From: Streptomyces sp. 71268
GTDB lineage: Bacteria; Actinomycetota; Actinomycetes; Streptomycetales; Streptomycetaceae
Assembly (NCBI RefSeq): GCF_029392895.1
Contig: NZ_CP114200.1
Coordinates: 6,826,501 to 6,890,500 of the forward strand
Length of the DNA stretch: 64,000 bases
Direction of reading: 5' to 3'
In this document: one piece after another, positions 24,899 through 33,384 of the stretch
Layout of the letters: each line of letters opens with the position of its first letter
Numbering within the stretch: position 1 is the first letter of the stretch
Notes under the pieces: model-generated
What the model saw: only the letters and a program-made list of their open reading frames with translations
What the model was told of the DNA's origin: nothing
The model's database searches: none
Position numbers and translations under genes: made by a program

Positions 24899-26740
24899 TC
24901 AGTCTGCCGTGGCCCGCCCCGACAGCGCGAGGGCGGTACCCACCAGGCCGATGTGGCTGAACGCCTGCGGGAAGTTCCCGAGTTGGCGACCGCTGCCGAC
25001 GTCGTACTCCTCGGCGAGCAGGCCGACGTCGTTGCGCAGCGAGAGCAGCCGCTCGAACAGGTCCGTCGCCTCCTTCGTACGACTGATCAGGTACAGCGCG
25101 TCCGCCAGCCAGAACGAGCACACCAGGAACGGTGCCTCCGTGCCGGGCAGCCCGTCGACCGACACGCCGTCCGTGCTGTAACGGCGCAGCAGCCCGTCCT
25201 CGCACAGCTCCTCGCGGACCGCGTCCACCGTGCCGATGACGCGCGGGTCGTGCGGTGGCAGGAACCCGACCCGGGGGATGAGCAGCGTCGCCGCGTCCAG
25301 CTCGGTGGAGCCGTACGACTGGGTGAAGGTGCCCCGCTCGGCGTCGAAGCCCCGCGTGCACACGTCGTGGTGCACCGCCTCCCGCATCGCGCGCCAGCGG
25401 TCCGGGTCGCCGGGCAGCGTGGGGTCCCGCTCCATGGCGCGCACCGCGCGGTCGGCCGCGACCCAGGCCATCACCTTGGAGTGCACGAAGTGCCGCCGTG
25501 GGCCGCGCACCTCCCACAGCCCCTCGTCCGGCTCACGCCAGCGCGACTCTAGGAACTCCAGCAGGGCGCACTGCAGGCTCCAGGCCGTGGGCTTGTTCCG
25601 CAGGCCGAAGCTCCGGGCGAGGGTGAGCGAGTCGATGACCTCGCCGTAGATGTCGAGCTGGACCTGGTCGACCGCGGCGTTGCCGATCCGCACCGGTGCC
25701 GAGTCCGCGTACCCGGGCAGCCAGCCCAGCTCCGCCTCGGGCAGCCGGCGCTCGCCGCCGAGCCCGTACATGATCTGGAGGTCGGCCGGGTCGCCGGCGA
25801 CCGCGCGCAGCAGCCAGTCCCGCCAGGCGCCGGCCTCCTCGATGAACCCGGTCCGCACCAGCGCGCTGAGCGCCAGCGTGGAGTCCCGCAGCCAGCAGTA
25901 CCGGTAGTCCCAGTTGCGCACGCCGCCCAGCTCCTCCGGAAGCGAGGTGGTCGGCGCCGCGACGATGCCGCCCGTCGGGGCGTAGGTGAGCCCCTTGAGC
26001 GTGATCAGCGAGCGCAGCACGGCCTCGCGGTAGGGCCCCTGGTACGTGCACTTCGCGGCCCAGTCCTGCCAGTCCTCGCGGCTGTGCTCCAGGGCCTCGT
26101 ACGGGTCGACCAGGTCGGGGGGCGGCTCGTGCGAGGGGTGCCAGGTCAGCACGAACGCCACCCGTTCGCCCGCCGCGACGGTGAACTCGGAGCGGGTGCT
26201 GAGGCCCTGCCCGTACGTGTGGACCTCGGGCACGCTCCGCAGCCAGGCCGAGTCGGGGCCGGCGACGGCGACGCGGTGCCCGTCGCACCGGCGCATCCAC
26301 GGCACGACGTGCCCGTAGTCGAAACGCAGCCGCAGCACGCTGCGCATGGACACCTGGCCGGTGACGCCCTCCACGATGCGCATGACGTCGGGGGTCCGGT
26401 CGCGCTGCGGCATGAAGTCGTACACCCGGACGGAGCCGGTGGCCGTCTCCCACACGGTCTCCAGGATCAGCGTGTCGGGCAGGTAGGAGCGGCGCGCGCA
26501 GCGGGCGGGTTCGCCGTCTCCGTCGTCGGTGCCGTCGGCGCTGGTCGTGTTCTCCGTGTCCTCGTCGGGGGCTGGCGCCAGGGTCCAGTGACCGTTGTCG
26601 CGGTCGCCGAGCAGCGCCGCGAAGCAGGCGCCGGAGTCGAAGCGGGGCAGGCAGAGCCAGTCGATCGAACCGTCCCGACCGACCAGGGCGGCGGTCTGGA
26701 GGTCGCCGATCACGGCGTAGTCCTCGATGGGTTGGGCCAT
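24899..26740 (-). CDS. Glycoside hydrolase family 15 protein (glucoamylase/trehalase type)
   Basis: 613 residues from ATG 26740 (MAQPIEDYAVIGDLQTAAL, the conserved family start). The frame is open to 27817 only through SURF1. The N-terminal beta-sandwich includes GRDGSIDWLCLPRFDSGACF. The catalytic (alpha/alpha)6 barrel has the general-acid region NWDYRYCWLRDSTLALSAL and the base region LLAEEYDVG. There is no signal peptide, so it acts in the cytosol, probably on alpha-glucans or trehalose, as actinobacterial GH15 enzymes do. An Asp/Glu/Thr insert lies near residues 55-80. Confidence 0.93.
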   Translation of the reverse strand: MAQPIEDYAVIGDLQTAALVGRDGSIDWLCLPRFDSGACFAALLGDRDNGHWTLAPAPDEDTENTTSADGTDDGDGEPARCARRSYLPDTLILETVWETATGSVRVYDFMPQRDRTPDVMRIVEGVTGQVSMRSVLRLRFDYGHVVPWMRRCDGHRVAVAGPDSAWLRSVPEVHTYGQGLSTRSEFTVAAGERVAFVLTWHPSHEPPPDLVDPYEALEHSREDWQDWAAKCTYQGPYREAVLRSLITLKGLTYAPTGGIVAAPTTSLPEELGGVRNWDYRYCWLRDSTLALSALVRTGFIEEAGAWRDWLLRAVAGDPADLQIMYGLGGERRLPEAELGWLPGYADSAPVRIGNAAVDQVQLDIYGEVIDSLTLARSFGLRNKPTAWSLQCALLEFLESRWREPDEGLWEVRGPRRHFVHSKVMAWVAADRAVRAMERDPTLPGDPDRWRAMREAVHHDVCTRGFDAERGTFTQSYGSTELDAATLLIPRVGFLPPHDPRVIGTVDAVREELCEDGLLRRYSTDGVSVDGLPGTEAPFLVCSFWLADALYLISRTKEATDLFERLLSLRNDVGLLAEEYDVGSGRQLGNFPQAFSHIGLVGTALALSGRATAD

Positions 26741-26769
26741 GCCCGAACTGGTTCCCGCTGAGCTGGGCC

Positions 26770-27843
26770 CTAGTCCGAAGCCGCCGCCGACCGGGCCACG
26801 GACGCGGTGCGTTCGGCGGGCGCGTCGGGCTTGCCAGGCCCGGCATCCGGATCGCCGCCGGCCTCGGCTCCGGGCCCCGTGGCGGCTTCGGGCTTCGCGG
26901 TGGCTTGGGCCTTCGCGGTGGCTTGGGGCTTCGCGGCGGCGGCCCCGGGTTCGGGTTCCGTGGCGGCGGCCTCGCCCCGGGTGCTGGCGTCGGCGTCGGC
27001 GCGTGGGGTGGCGTCGCTCGCGCCGGGGGCCTCGGGCTCGGCCGCCGCCTTCTCCCTGGCGGCCTCCGCGTCCTTGGCCGCCTTGGCGGCTGCCGCCGCC
27101 TGGTCCCGCAACTCCCGGCGGAAAAGCACCACCCAACCGACCGGCACCGCCGCGGTGAACAGCCACCACTGGACGGCGTACGCCATGTGGGAGCCGATGC
27201 CGCTGGTGTCGGGGGCCTGGACCGGCTCCGGCTGGTTGGTGCCCCGAGGCGTGGAATCGGTCAGCTCCACGTAGCCGCCGAGCAGCGGCCGGCCCACCGC
27301 CTCGGCCTGGCGCTCGCTGTTGATCAGCATGACCTGGCGCGGCGGCAGGCCCTTCTTGTCCTTGATGCCGCTGCTGCCGGTGGTCTCGTCGGCCTTGAGC
27401 CGCCCGGTGACGGTGACCTCGCCGGTCGGCGGGGCCGGCACGTCCGGGAACTGGGTCAGGTTGCCGGGCGCCGGAATCCAGCCTCGGTTGACCAGCACCG
27501 CGTTGCCGTCGGCCAGCAGCAGCGGGGTGACGACGAAGTAGCCGATGGACTGGTCGTCGGAGCCGGTGCGCTGGCGCACCACCACCTCGTGGCGGGGGTC
27601 GTAGGTGCCGGAGACCGTGACCTTGCGCATGGCGGTCTTCTTCGGCACGTCGCGGCCGACGCCGGTCAGCTCGCCGATGGGGACGGCCGGGGCGTCCAGG
27701 CTCCTGGACACCCGCTTGTTGTGCTCGACCCGCTGCTCGTGCCGACCGAGCTGCCAGAAACCCAGCTCGATCATCACGGGGATGAGGACGAGACCCACCA
27801 GCGTGAGGATCACCCACTGCCGGGTCAACAGAAAGCGGTACAC
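26770..27843 (-). CDS. SURF1 family cytochrome oxidase assembly protein with long Ala/Pro tail
   Basis: 357 residues from GTG 27843 (VYRFLLTRQWVIL, the usual family start). The frame continues to 27966 without a better start. TM1 (about 7-28) is followed by the diagnostic LGFWQLGRHEQRV. The extracytoplasmic domain ends in MAYAVQWWLFTAAVPVGW (TM2, near 225-245), matching SURF1. These proteins help insert heme into cytochrome aa3 oxidase. The last 105 residues are a low-complexity Ala/Lys/Pro/Glu tail, partly built from an 18-bp DNA repeat and absent from typical SURF1. Confidence 0.9.
   Translation of the reverse strand: MYRFLLTRQWVILTLVGLVLIPVMIELGFWQLGRHEQRVEHNKRVSRSLDAPAVPIGELTGVGRDVPKKTAMRKVTVSGTYDPRHEVVVRQRTGSDDQSIGYFVVTPLLLADGNAVLVNRGWIPAPGNLTQFPDVPAPPTGEVTVTGRLKADETTGSSGIKDKKGLPPRQVMLINSERQAEAVGRPLLGGYVELTDSTPRGTNQPEPVQAPDTSGIGSHMAYAVQWWLFTAAVPVGWVVLFRRELRDQAAAAAKAAKDAEAAREKAAAEPEAPGASDATPRADADASTRGEAAATEPEPGAAAAKPQATAKAQATAKPEAATGPGAEAGGDPDAGPGKPDAPAERTASVARSAAASD
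26890..26936. repeat. 18-bp tandem repeat in the SURF1 tail
   Basis: gggcttcgcggtggcttg (26890-26907) is followed by ggccttcgcggtggcttg (26908-26925) and a partial third copy to 26936. On the coding strand it encodes alternating Ala-Lys-Ala/Pro-Gln-Ala-Thr units. It is probably a slippage expansion in a disordered tail. Confidence 0.7.
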
Positions 27844-28066
27844 CCCATGACCGTACAACTCGGTCGCGGGTCGGCGGTGAGCGGGGCGACCCCCGGCCGG
27901 CCGACGGCGGGCGGTGATCTTCGACCGCCGAGCCCCGTCCCGGTCCGCGCCCGACCCGACCGACACCCGGTCCGCACCCGTCCGGAATCCGGCCCGCGCC
28001 CGACCCGCCCCGGTCAGCGCCCTGGCCGAGGTGCGCGCGGGCGCGTGGGGCCCGGTGGCGCGTCGG

Positions 28067-29077
28067 TCAGCCGGCGGCGGTCGGGGCCGGTGCCACGTCC
28101 TGGAGCAGTTGCATGAAGGCCGCCTCGTCGATCACCGGGGTGCCGAACGAGCGGGCCTTGACCACCTTGGAGGTGGGCGAGTCGGGGTCGTTGGTGACCA
28201 GCAGGCTGGTGAGCCGCGACACGCTGGTCGCCACGTGCATCCCGGCCTCGACGGCCCGGTCCTCAAGGAGTTCGCGGTCGACCGAGGTGTCGCCGGAGAA
28301 CGCCACCCGCATGCCCTGCGCCAGCCGGCCACCGGGCTCGTACCGGCCGGGGTTGGGGTACGGGCAGGCGGGCCGCTTGCGGCTGGGGCGCCAACTCGTC
28401 TGCCCGAACCCGGAGCGCTGCCCCGGCGGGCGGGCGGCCGGCGCGTCCGACCACTCGGTGAGCGGCTGGCAGGCGAGCAGCGGCAGGCGGATGTCGGACG
28501 CCGCCGCCAGGTGCAGGCTGGGCCGGAAGGTCTCGGCCAGCACGCGCGCGTCGTCGAGCGCGTGGTGGGCCCGCTCCTGGACGACGCCGTAGTGCGCGGC
28601 CAGCGACTCCAGCTTGTGGTTGGCCAGCGGCAGCCCCAGCTCCTTGGAGAGGGCGATGGTGCACAGCCGCTGGCGGACGGGGGCGGCACCCCTCGCGCGG
28701 GCGTACTCGCGGGCGATCATCGACCAGTCGAAGACGGCGTTGTGCGCGACGAGGACCCGGCCGTCGAGGCGCCGGGCGAACTCGTCGGCGATCTCCGGGA
28801 AGAGCGGGGCCCGCGCCAGCTCGGTGCTGGTGAGCCCGTGGATCCAGACCGGGCCCGGGTCGCGCTGCGGGTTGACCAGCGTGTACCAGTGGTCCTGCAC
28901 CTCGCCGCGCGCGTCGAGCTGGTAGACGGCGGCCGACACTATGCGGTCATCGCGGGCGAGTCCGGTGGTCTCCACGTCAACGACCGCGTACCCGTCGGGG
29001 TAGGCGGACGGCCACGGGGGTGGCGGGGCGGACTGTGGGGGAATCCGCGGAGCGGCGGCCGGTCGGTCTTCAAGCAT
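28067..29077 (-). CDS. DEDDh 3'-5' exonuclease with C-terminal BRCT-like domain
   Basis: 336 residues. The Exo I motif VVDVETTGL (Asp34, Glu36) is followed by a GLT.TEL segment, then Exo II HNAVFDWSM and Exo III HHALDDARV, making a complete DEDDh set as in the DNA polymerase III epsilon subunit. Residues about 255-330 (MRVAFSGDTSVDRELLEDRAVEAG ... DSPTSKVVKARS) read as a BRCT domain, which binds DNA ends or phosphopeptides. Probably a DNA repair or RNA/DNA trimming nuclease. It stands alone between hairpin-free gaps. Confidence 0.88.
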   Translation of the reverse strand: MLEDRPAAAPRIPPQSAPPPPWPSAYPDGYAVVDVETTGLARDDRIVSAAVYQLDARGEVQDHWYTLVNPQRDPGPVWIHGLTSTELARAPLFPEIADEFARRLDGRVLVAHNAVFDWSMIAREYARARGAAPVRQRLCTIALSKELGLPLANHKLESLAAHYGVVQERAHHALDDARVLAETFRPSLHLAAASDIRLPLLACQPLTEWSDAPAARPPGQRSGFGQTSWRPSRKRPACPYPNPGRYEPGGRLAQGMRVAFSGDTSVDRELLEDRAVEAGMHVATSVSRLTSLLVTNDPDSPTSKVVKARSFGTPVIDEAAFMQLLQDVAPAPTAAG

Positions 29078-29439
29078 GGTTCACGAGGATACGGGCCACC
29101 CCTGACACTCGGTCGCGGCGGGCGGGCCGAGCCCGTGCCGGAGGCCGCGGCCTTCGGGCCGGCCGCGGTGACCGGGCCCCGTGCGACCTGGGCCAACCCC
29201 CTTGACGGGCGGGCCCGATGGGGCTGTGGTGGCGTCAACTGTTCGGCCGAAAAGTGCGGTTGCCCGGCGCCCGGCGCGTCGTAGGCGCCCCGGCGGACCC
29301 GACGGCGCGCGGGGAGCCGAGGGTGGGGAGGCGCGGGCGTGGGGCGGGCGGCGGCGGGGCGTGCCGGGGCGGGCCCGCCGGCGTCGAGGCGGCCGGACGG
29401 CACGTTGGCGTAGCGCTGGTGCCGTGGCCGGGCGCGTAC
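29078..29439. other. Gene-free gap before the sterol desaturase gene
   Basis: A GC-rich stretch of about 360 nt. A GTG/ATG frame at 29218-29466 codes for an Arg/Gly-rich peptide with no recognisable domain and no ribosome site, and I do not accept it as a gene. The first half probably holds the promoter of the exonuclease on the minus strand. Confidence 0.5.
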
Positions 29440-29466
29440 TTACTGAGTTTCGAAACTCGTCAGTAA
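29440..29466. promoter_or_regulatory. Long palindromic operator upstream of the sterol desaturase operon
   Basis: Outer arms TTACTGA (29440-29446) and TCAGTAA (29460-29466) enclose a perfect 14-bp palindrome GAGTTTCGAAACTC (29445-29458). It lies 44 nt before the ATG at 29510, is AT-rich against the background, and has the length and symmetry of a TetR-family operator. No regulator gene is adjacent, so the protein that binds it is elsewhere in the genome. Confidence 0.65.
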
Positions 29467-29509
29467 CAACATCTGTTCATCGCCACGGAGCCGCCCTTAT
29501 CGTGCGGAC

Positions 29510-30523
29510 ATGCCGCACCTACCCGATGTCGTGCTCTGGTCCATACCGGCGTTCGTCCTGCTCACCGCAATCGAGATGGTGAGCTACCGGCTGCGCCCCG
29601 ACGAGGAGGCCGCGGGCTACGGGGCGAAGGACGCCGCGACCAGCGTGACGATGGGGATTGGCAGCGTCTTCTTCGATCCGCTGTGGAAAATCCCGATTGT
29701 GGCGATTTACACCGCGCTCTACGAACTCACCCCGCTGCGCGTGCCCGTGCTGTGGTGGACGCTGCCGCTGATGCTGCTGGCCCAGGACTTCTTCTACTAC
29801 TGGTCGCACCGAGGCCACCACGTCGTCCGCGTCCTGTGGGCCTGTCACGTGGTGCACCACTCCAGCGAGAAGTTCAACCTCACCACGGCCCTGCGCCAGC
29901 CGTGGACCTCGCTGACGGTCTGGCCCTTCTACGTGCCACTGGTGCTGTGCGGCGTGCACCCGGCCGCGGTGGCCTTCCTGTCCGGGGCCAACCTGGTCTA
30001 CCAGTTCTGGGTGCACACCGAGCGCGTCGGCAAGCTCCCCCGGCCGGTCGAGTACGTCTTCAACACCGCCTCCCACCACCGCGTCCACCACGCCTCCCAG
30101 GGCGGCTACCTGGACCGCAACTTCGGCGGCATCCTCATCGTGTGGGACCGGATGTTCGGCACCTTCGTCGCCGAGACCGAACGCCCCGTCTACGGCCTCA
30201 CCAAGAACATCCACACCTACAACCCGCTGCGGGTCGCCACCCACGAGTACGCGGCCATCGGCCGCGACCTGGCCGCCGCGACCGACTGGCGCGAGCGCGC
30301 GGGCCTGCTCTTCCGTGGCCCCGGCTGGCAACCACACCACCGCCGCGCCGCGACCGACGACGCCCCGTCAGCGGCCGACGGCGCGGCACGCCCGGACCCG
30401 GTCGCCACGTGCGCTGCCGACGGCGCCGAGCCCGCTGCCGACGGCGCCCCGCCGGTGCCCCCGCCCACCGCCGGCGGCCCGCCCGTGGCGGAGTCCGGCC
30501 GCCGCGTCGAGCGCGCCGCGTGA
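29510..30523 (+). CDS. Sterol desaturase (fatty acid hydroxylase superfamily) membrane protein
   Basis: 337 residues, with several membrane segments and the di-iron histidine motifs of the superfamily: WSHRGHH, CHVVHHSS and HHRVHHAS. The aligned region (LLAQDFFYYWSHRGHH, TERVGKLPRPVEYVFNTASHHRVHH) is closest in style to alkylglycerol-monooxygenase-like bacterial members, though substrates of bacterial homologues are mostly unknown. The C-terminal 60 residues are Ala/Pro/Asp low complexity. It is translationally coupled (GTGA) to a lysoplasmalogenase gene. Confidence 0.88.
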   Translation: MPHLPDVVLWSIPAFVLLTAIEMVSYRLRPDEEAAGYGAKDAATSVTMGIGSVFFDPLWKIPIVAIYTALYELTPLRVPVLWWTLPLMLLAQDFFYYWSHRGHHVVRVLWACHVVHHSSEKFNLTTALRQPWTSLTVWPFYVPLVLCGVHPAAVAFLSGANLVYQFWVHTERVGKLPRPVEYVFNTASHHRVHHASQGGYLDRNFGGILIVWDRMFGTFVAETERPVYGLTKNIHTYNPLRVATHEYAAIGRDLAAATDWRERAGLLFRGPGWQPHHRRAATDDAPSAADGAARPDPVATCAADGAEPAADGAPPVPPPTAGGPPVAESGRRVERAA

Positions 30524-31302
30524 GCGGCGAGGCGGCTCGCGCGCCAGGGACCACCCGGCTCGCCCCGCTCGGCGGTCACCGGCACGTCCGGGCCGTGCTG
30601 CCCTGCGCCGTCCTGTTCGCCCTGCTCGCGCTGGTTCACCTGACCGCGCTGCTCGTGCCCGCCGTCTCCGACACCTCCGCCGAGCCCGTCGAGTACGCCA
30701 CCAAGCCCGCGTTGATGCCGGCGCTGGCGGCGTACGTGCTGCTGCGGGGCGGGCCGCGACTCCTCGTGGCCGCCCTGCTGTTCGGCTGCGGCGGCGACAC
30801 CCTGCTGCAACTCGGCGGCGAGCCGGCCTTCCTCGCCGGCATGGCCTCCTTCGCCGCGGGCCACGTCTGCTACCTGGTCCTCTTCGCCCGCCTCGGCCCG
30901 ATCACCGCGCCCCGCCGCACAGTGGCGCTCGTGGCCGCCGGCTACGCGACGGCCTGGCTGGGCACGGTGGCCCTGCTGTGGCCGGGGCTTGCGCCCGACA
31001 TGCGCGGGCCGGTCGCCGCGTACAGCCTGCTGCTCACGGCCATGGCCCTGGCGGCGCTGCGCGTCGGCCCGTGGGCCGGGGCGGGCGGCGCCCTGTTCCT
31101 GCTCTCCGACACGCTGATCGCCACCGGCATCGCCGACTGGCCGCAACCCCCGGCGCCGCAGTTCTGGATCATGCTGACGTACGGGGGCGCCCAACTGGCC
31201 CTCACGGTCGGGGTGTTGCGCGGGGCGGGCGAGCCCGGGGCGCGCGAGGTCTCCGGCGCGGGCCTGCCGGGCCCGGGCCGCGCGGCCCGGCGCGGCGCGT
31301 AG
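30520..31302 (+). CDS. Lysoplasmalogenase-like (YhhN/TMEM86) membrane protein
   Basis: 260 residues from GTG 30520, overlapping the desaturase stop. About seven or eight hydrophobic helices and the YhhN signature positions: EYATKPALMPALAAYV, FGCGGDTLLQL, FAAGHVCYLVLFARL, LFLLSDTLIA. Characterised relatives hydrolyse the vinyl-ether bond of lysoplasmalogens. Coupling to a desaturase-fold oxygenase suggests the two act on the same lipid class. Confidence 0.85.
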   Translation: MSGEAARAPGTTRLAPLGGHRHVRAVLPCAVLFALLALVHLTALLVPAVSDTSAEPVEYATKPALMPALAAYVLLRGGPRLLVAALLFGCGGDTLLQLGGEPAFLAGMASFAAGHVCYLVLFARLGPITAPRRTVALVAAGYATAWLGTVALLWPGLAPDMRGPVAAYSLLLTAMALAALRVGPWAGAGGALFLLSDTLIATGIADWPQPPAPQFWIMLTYGGAQLALTVGVLRGAGEPGAREVSGAGLPGPGRAARRGA

Positions 31303-31344
31303 CCGGGCCCGACCACCGACCGCCGACACGCCCCGGACGCACGA

Positions 31345-31377
31345 GGGCCGGGCCGCCGACGATCGGCTGCCCGGCCC
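31345..31377. terminator. Bidirectional hairpin terminator (lysoplasmalogenase/subtilase)
   Basis: GGGCCGGG (31345-31352) pairs with CCCGGCCC (31370-31377), and an inner GCCGA pairs with TCGGC (31355-31359 with 31363-31367) around a 3-nt loop. It lies between two convergent genes and has no U-tract, as usual in Streptomyces. Confidence 0.7.
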
Positions 31378-31409
31378 CGCGCGCGTCCGCTGACGCCTCC
31401 AGGTCGCCG

Positions 31410-32975
31410 TTACTGCGTGACGGCCTTGAGCGCGTTGACGATGCCGTAGCCGTAGAAGCTGTTCACGTGCTTGGTGCCGGTGCAGGTGGCGTCCGCCTTG
31501 CCGTCACCGTTCGGGTCGTACGGGGCGGTCGGGCAGCCCGGGTTGTCGGCCTGCTGCTTCAGAAGCCACTGCACCTCCTGCGGGCTGGCGTTCGGGTGCG
31601 CGCTGCGCACCAGGGCGGCCACGCCCGCGACGTGCGGGCTCGCCATCGAGGTGCCCTGGAGGTAGGCGTAGTCGCCGCCGGGCATGGTGGACAGGATGCG
31701 GCCGTCCTTGGCGGGCAGCTCGGGCAGCTGGTTGCGGTCGCCACCGGGGGCCGCGACGTCGATCTGGCCGGCGGCCACCGACGGGTTGAGGCCGTAGTTG
31801 GAGTAGTACGACTTCAGCGACTTGACGCCGGTCGCGGAGACCGTGACCACGCCGGGCAACTGGGTCGGCGCGTCCAGGCAGGTGGCCGGGTCGATCTCGC
31901 GGTCGACCTCCTGCGAGTCGTTCGGGCTCGACGTGTCCTTGATCGACTTCGCGCCGAGGTCGAAGTTGGAGTTGCCGGCGGAGGCGACGTTGACGGCGCC
32001 CTTGTCCTGCGCGTACCTGGCCGCCCGGCCCACCGCGTCAAGGATGGCCCGCTGGTCGGCGTCGGCCTTGCAGTTGAACATCCACGGGTCGACGTAGTAG
32101 CTGTTGTTGGTGACCTCGACGCCCTTGTCGGCCGCGAAGACGAAGGCACAGACCACGTTCTCGGCGTAGAACAGGCCGGTCTTCTGGTCGCTGACCTTGA
32201 TGGCGGAGATCTTCACGTTCGGCGCGACGCCGGCGACGCCGACCCCGTTGCGCGCGGCGGCGACCGAGCCGGCCACGTGGGTGCCGTGGTAGTCCGCGTC
32301 CGGGTCGTACGGGCGCCAGGCGCCCTTCGAGGTGTCCAGGACGCCGTTCGCGCAGTTGGCGGAGGCCCGCCGGTCGAAGTTCGGAGCCAGGTCCGGGTGG
32401 GTGTCGTCCACGCCGGTGTCGATGACCGCGACGGTGACGTTCCTGTCGCCCGGGTTGACCTTGGCCGCCTCGTCCGCCTTCATCGCGGGCAGGTGCCACT
32501 GCATGGGCTCCAGCGGCTCCTGGCCGGCCGCCCTCGCCTTCGCCGCGCTCTGCGCGTTGGCGCGCGGGGCCTTGACCTTCTCCGGCTTGCCGACCTCGGT
32601 GGTCGCGGCCGGCGTCAGGGGCGAGGTGCGGGTCGCGCCGGCGGACTGCACGCCCTTGACGGCGCGTATCTTCTCCGCGAAACCGGTGGCCGGGGCGTGC
32701 GCGACGATCACGCCGATCTTCGGGTAGCTGGCGACGACGGAGCCGCCCGCCTTCGCGATCTCCTTCTTGACCTTGCCGACGGTGGCCTTGTCGGGGGCCG
32801 TGTTCACCACGTACGACAACGCCGGACCGGCCGCGCGCGGAGCGGTGGCGGAGGAAGGCGCGTCCTGCGAGGAGGCCGAGGCCGCGCCGGGCAGGAACCC
32901 GAGTGACGCGGTGAGCGCGAGTCCTACGGGCACCGCGAGCAGGGCGCGCCGGCGTCTGGATCGCAGATGAGCCAT
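31410..32975 (-). CDS. Secreted S8 family serine protease (subtilisin) with I9-type propeptide
   Basis: 521 residues. Signal peptide MAHLRSRRRR plus hydrophobic core, predicted cleavage after about residue 34. The propeptide region (about 50-110, LSYVVNTAPDKATVGKVKKE) resembles inhibitor I9. Catalytic triad: Asp186 in AVIDTGVDDTHPD, His230 in YHGTHVAG, Ser443 in GTSMASPHVAG. C-terminal Cys residues may form disulfides. Probable extracellular protease that processes or degrades proteins during growth or development. GC hairpin terminator downstream. Confidence 0.93.
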   Translation of the reverse strand: MAHLRSRRRRALLAVPVGLALTASLGFLPGAASASSQDAPSSATAPRAAGPALSYVVNTAPDKATVGKVKKEIAKAGGSVVASYPKIGVIVAHAPATGFAEKIRAVKGVQSAGATRTSPLTPAATTEVGKPEKVKAPRANAQSAAKARAAGQEPLEPMQWHLPAMKADEAAKVNPGDRNVTVAVIDTGVDDTHPDLAPNFDRRASANCANGVLDTSKGAWRPYDPDADYHGTHVAGSVAAARNGVGVAGVAPNVKISAIKVSDQKTGLFYAENVVCAFVFAADKGVEVTNNSYYVDPWMFNCKADADQRAILDAVGRAARYAQDKGAVNVASAGNSNFDLGAKSIKDTSSPNDSQEVDREIDPATCLDAPTQLPGVVTVSATGVKSLKSYYSNYGLNPSVAAGQIDVAAPGGDRNQLPELPAKDGRILSTMPGGDYAYLQGTSMASPHVAGVAALVRSAHPNASPQEVQWLLKQQADNPGCPTAPYDPNGDGKADATCTGTKHVNSFYGYGIVNALKAVTQ

Positions 32976-33384
32976 GGGGTCTCCCCATCAGTCGTCAGGG
33001 CCGTCCGAACGCGGAGCGCGACCGGACCGGTTATATGACGAGTGAAGCTAACGCTGAGCGAGCCGTCCATCAATGGCTGACGTGGAAAAACTCGCTACGG
33101 CCAACGGAGTGACACACGGCGTCACCATCCCGAAATGGATCTTCTCGGATTCCGTCGCTTGTCCCCCTGTTCGACGGCGCTACCTCGGCCTACGATGCGT
33201 GACCCGGATCACTCACCGCCCGCCCGACGCCCCGTCCCCTCCGCCCGCGACCCCCGACCCGCCGCCCGCTGACGCCCACGCCCCGCGGCAACGCCCTTGC
33301 CCGGCACGCCAGTCGCCGCCCCGCCCACCGCTCCCGCACCCGCCCGTGATCCGTCCCCAGCCAGTCGCCACGTCAGGAGAGACC
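32976..33384. other. Gene-free gap between subtilase and DUF485/actP operon
   Basis: The left 200 nt are lower in GC and probably hold both divergent promoters. An inverted repeat GTGAC-N7-GTCAC at 33109-33125 is a candidate operator. The spacer does not fit the Streptomyces Crp consensus (N6). A frame open from 33073 is continuous with the DUF485 gene but its extra N-terminus is Pro-rich filler. Confidence 0.5.

Noticed and set aside
29218-29466. 82-residue frame upstream of the sterol desaturase
   Set aside because: Arg/Gly-rich, no ribosome site, overlaps the palindromic operator and matches no family.
33109-33125. Crp-like site before the DUF485/actP operon
   Set aside because: The half-sites are 7 nt apart and lack the surrounding consensus; kept only as an unassigned inverted repeat.
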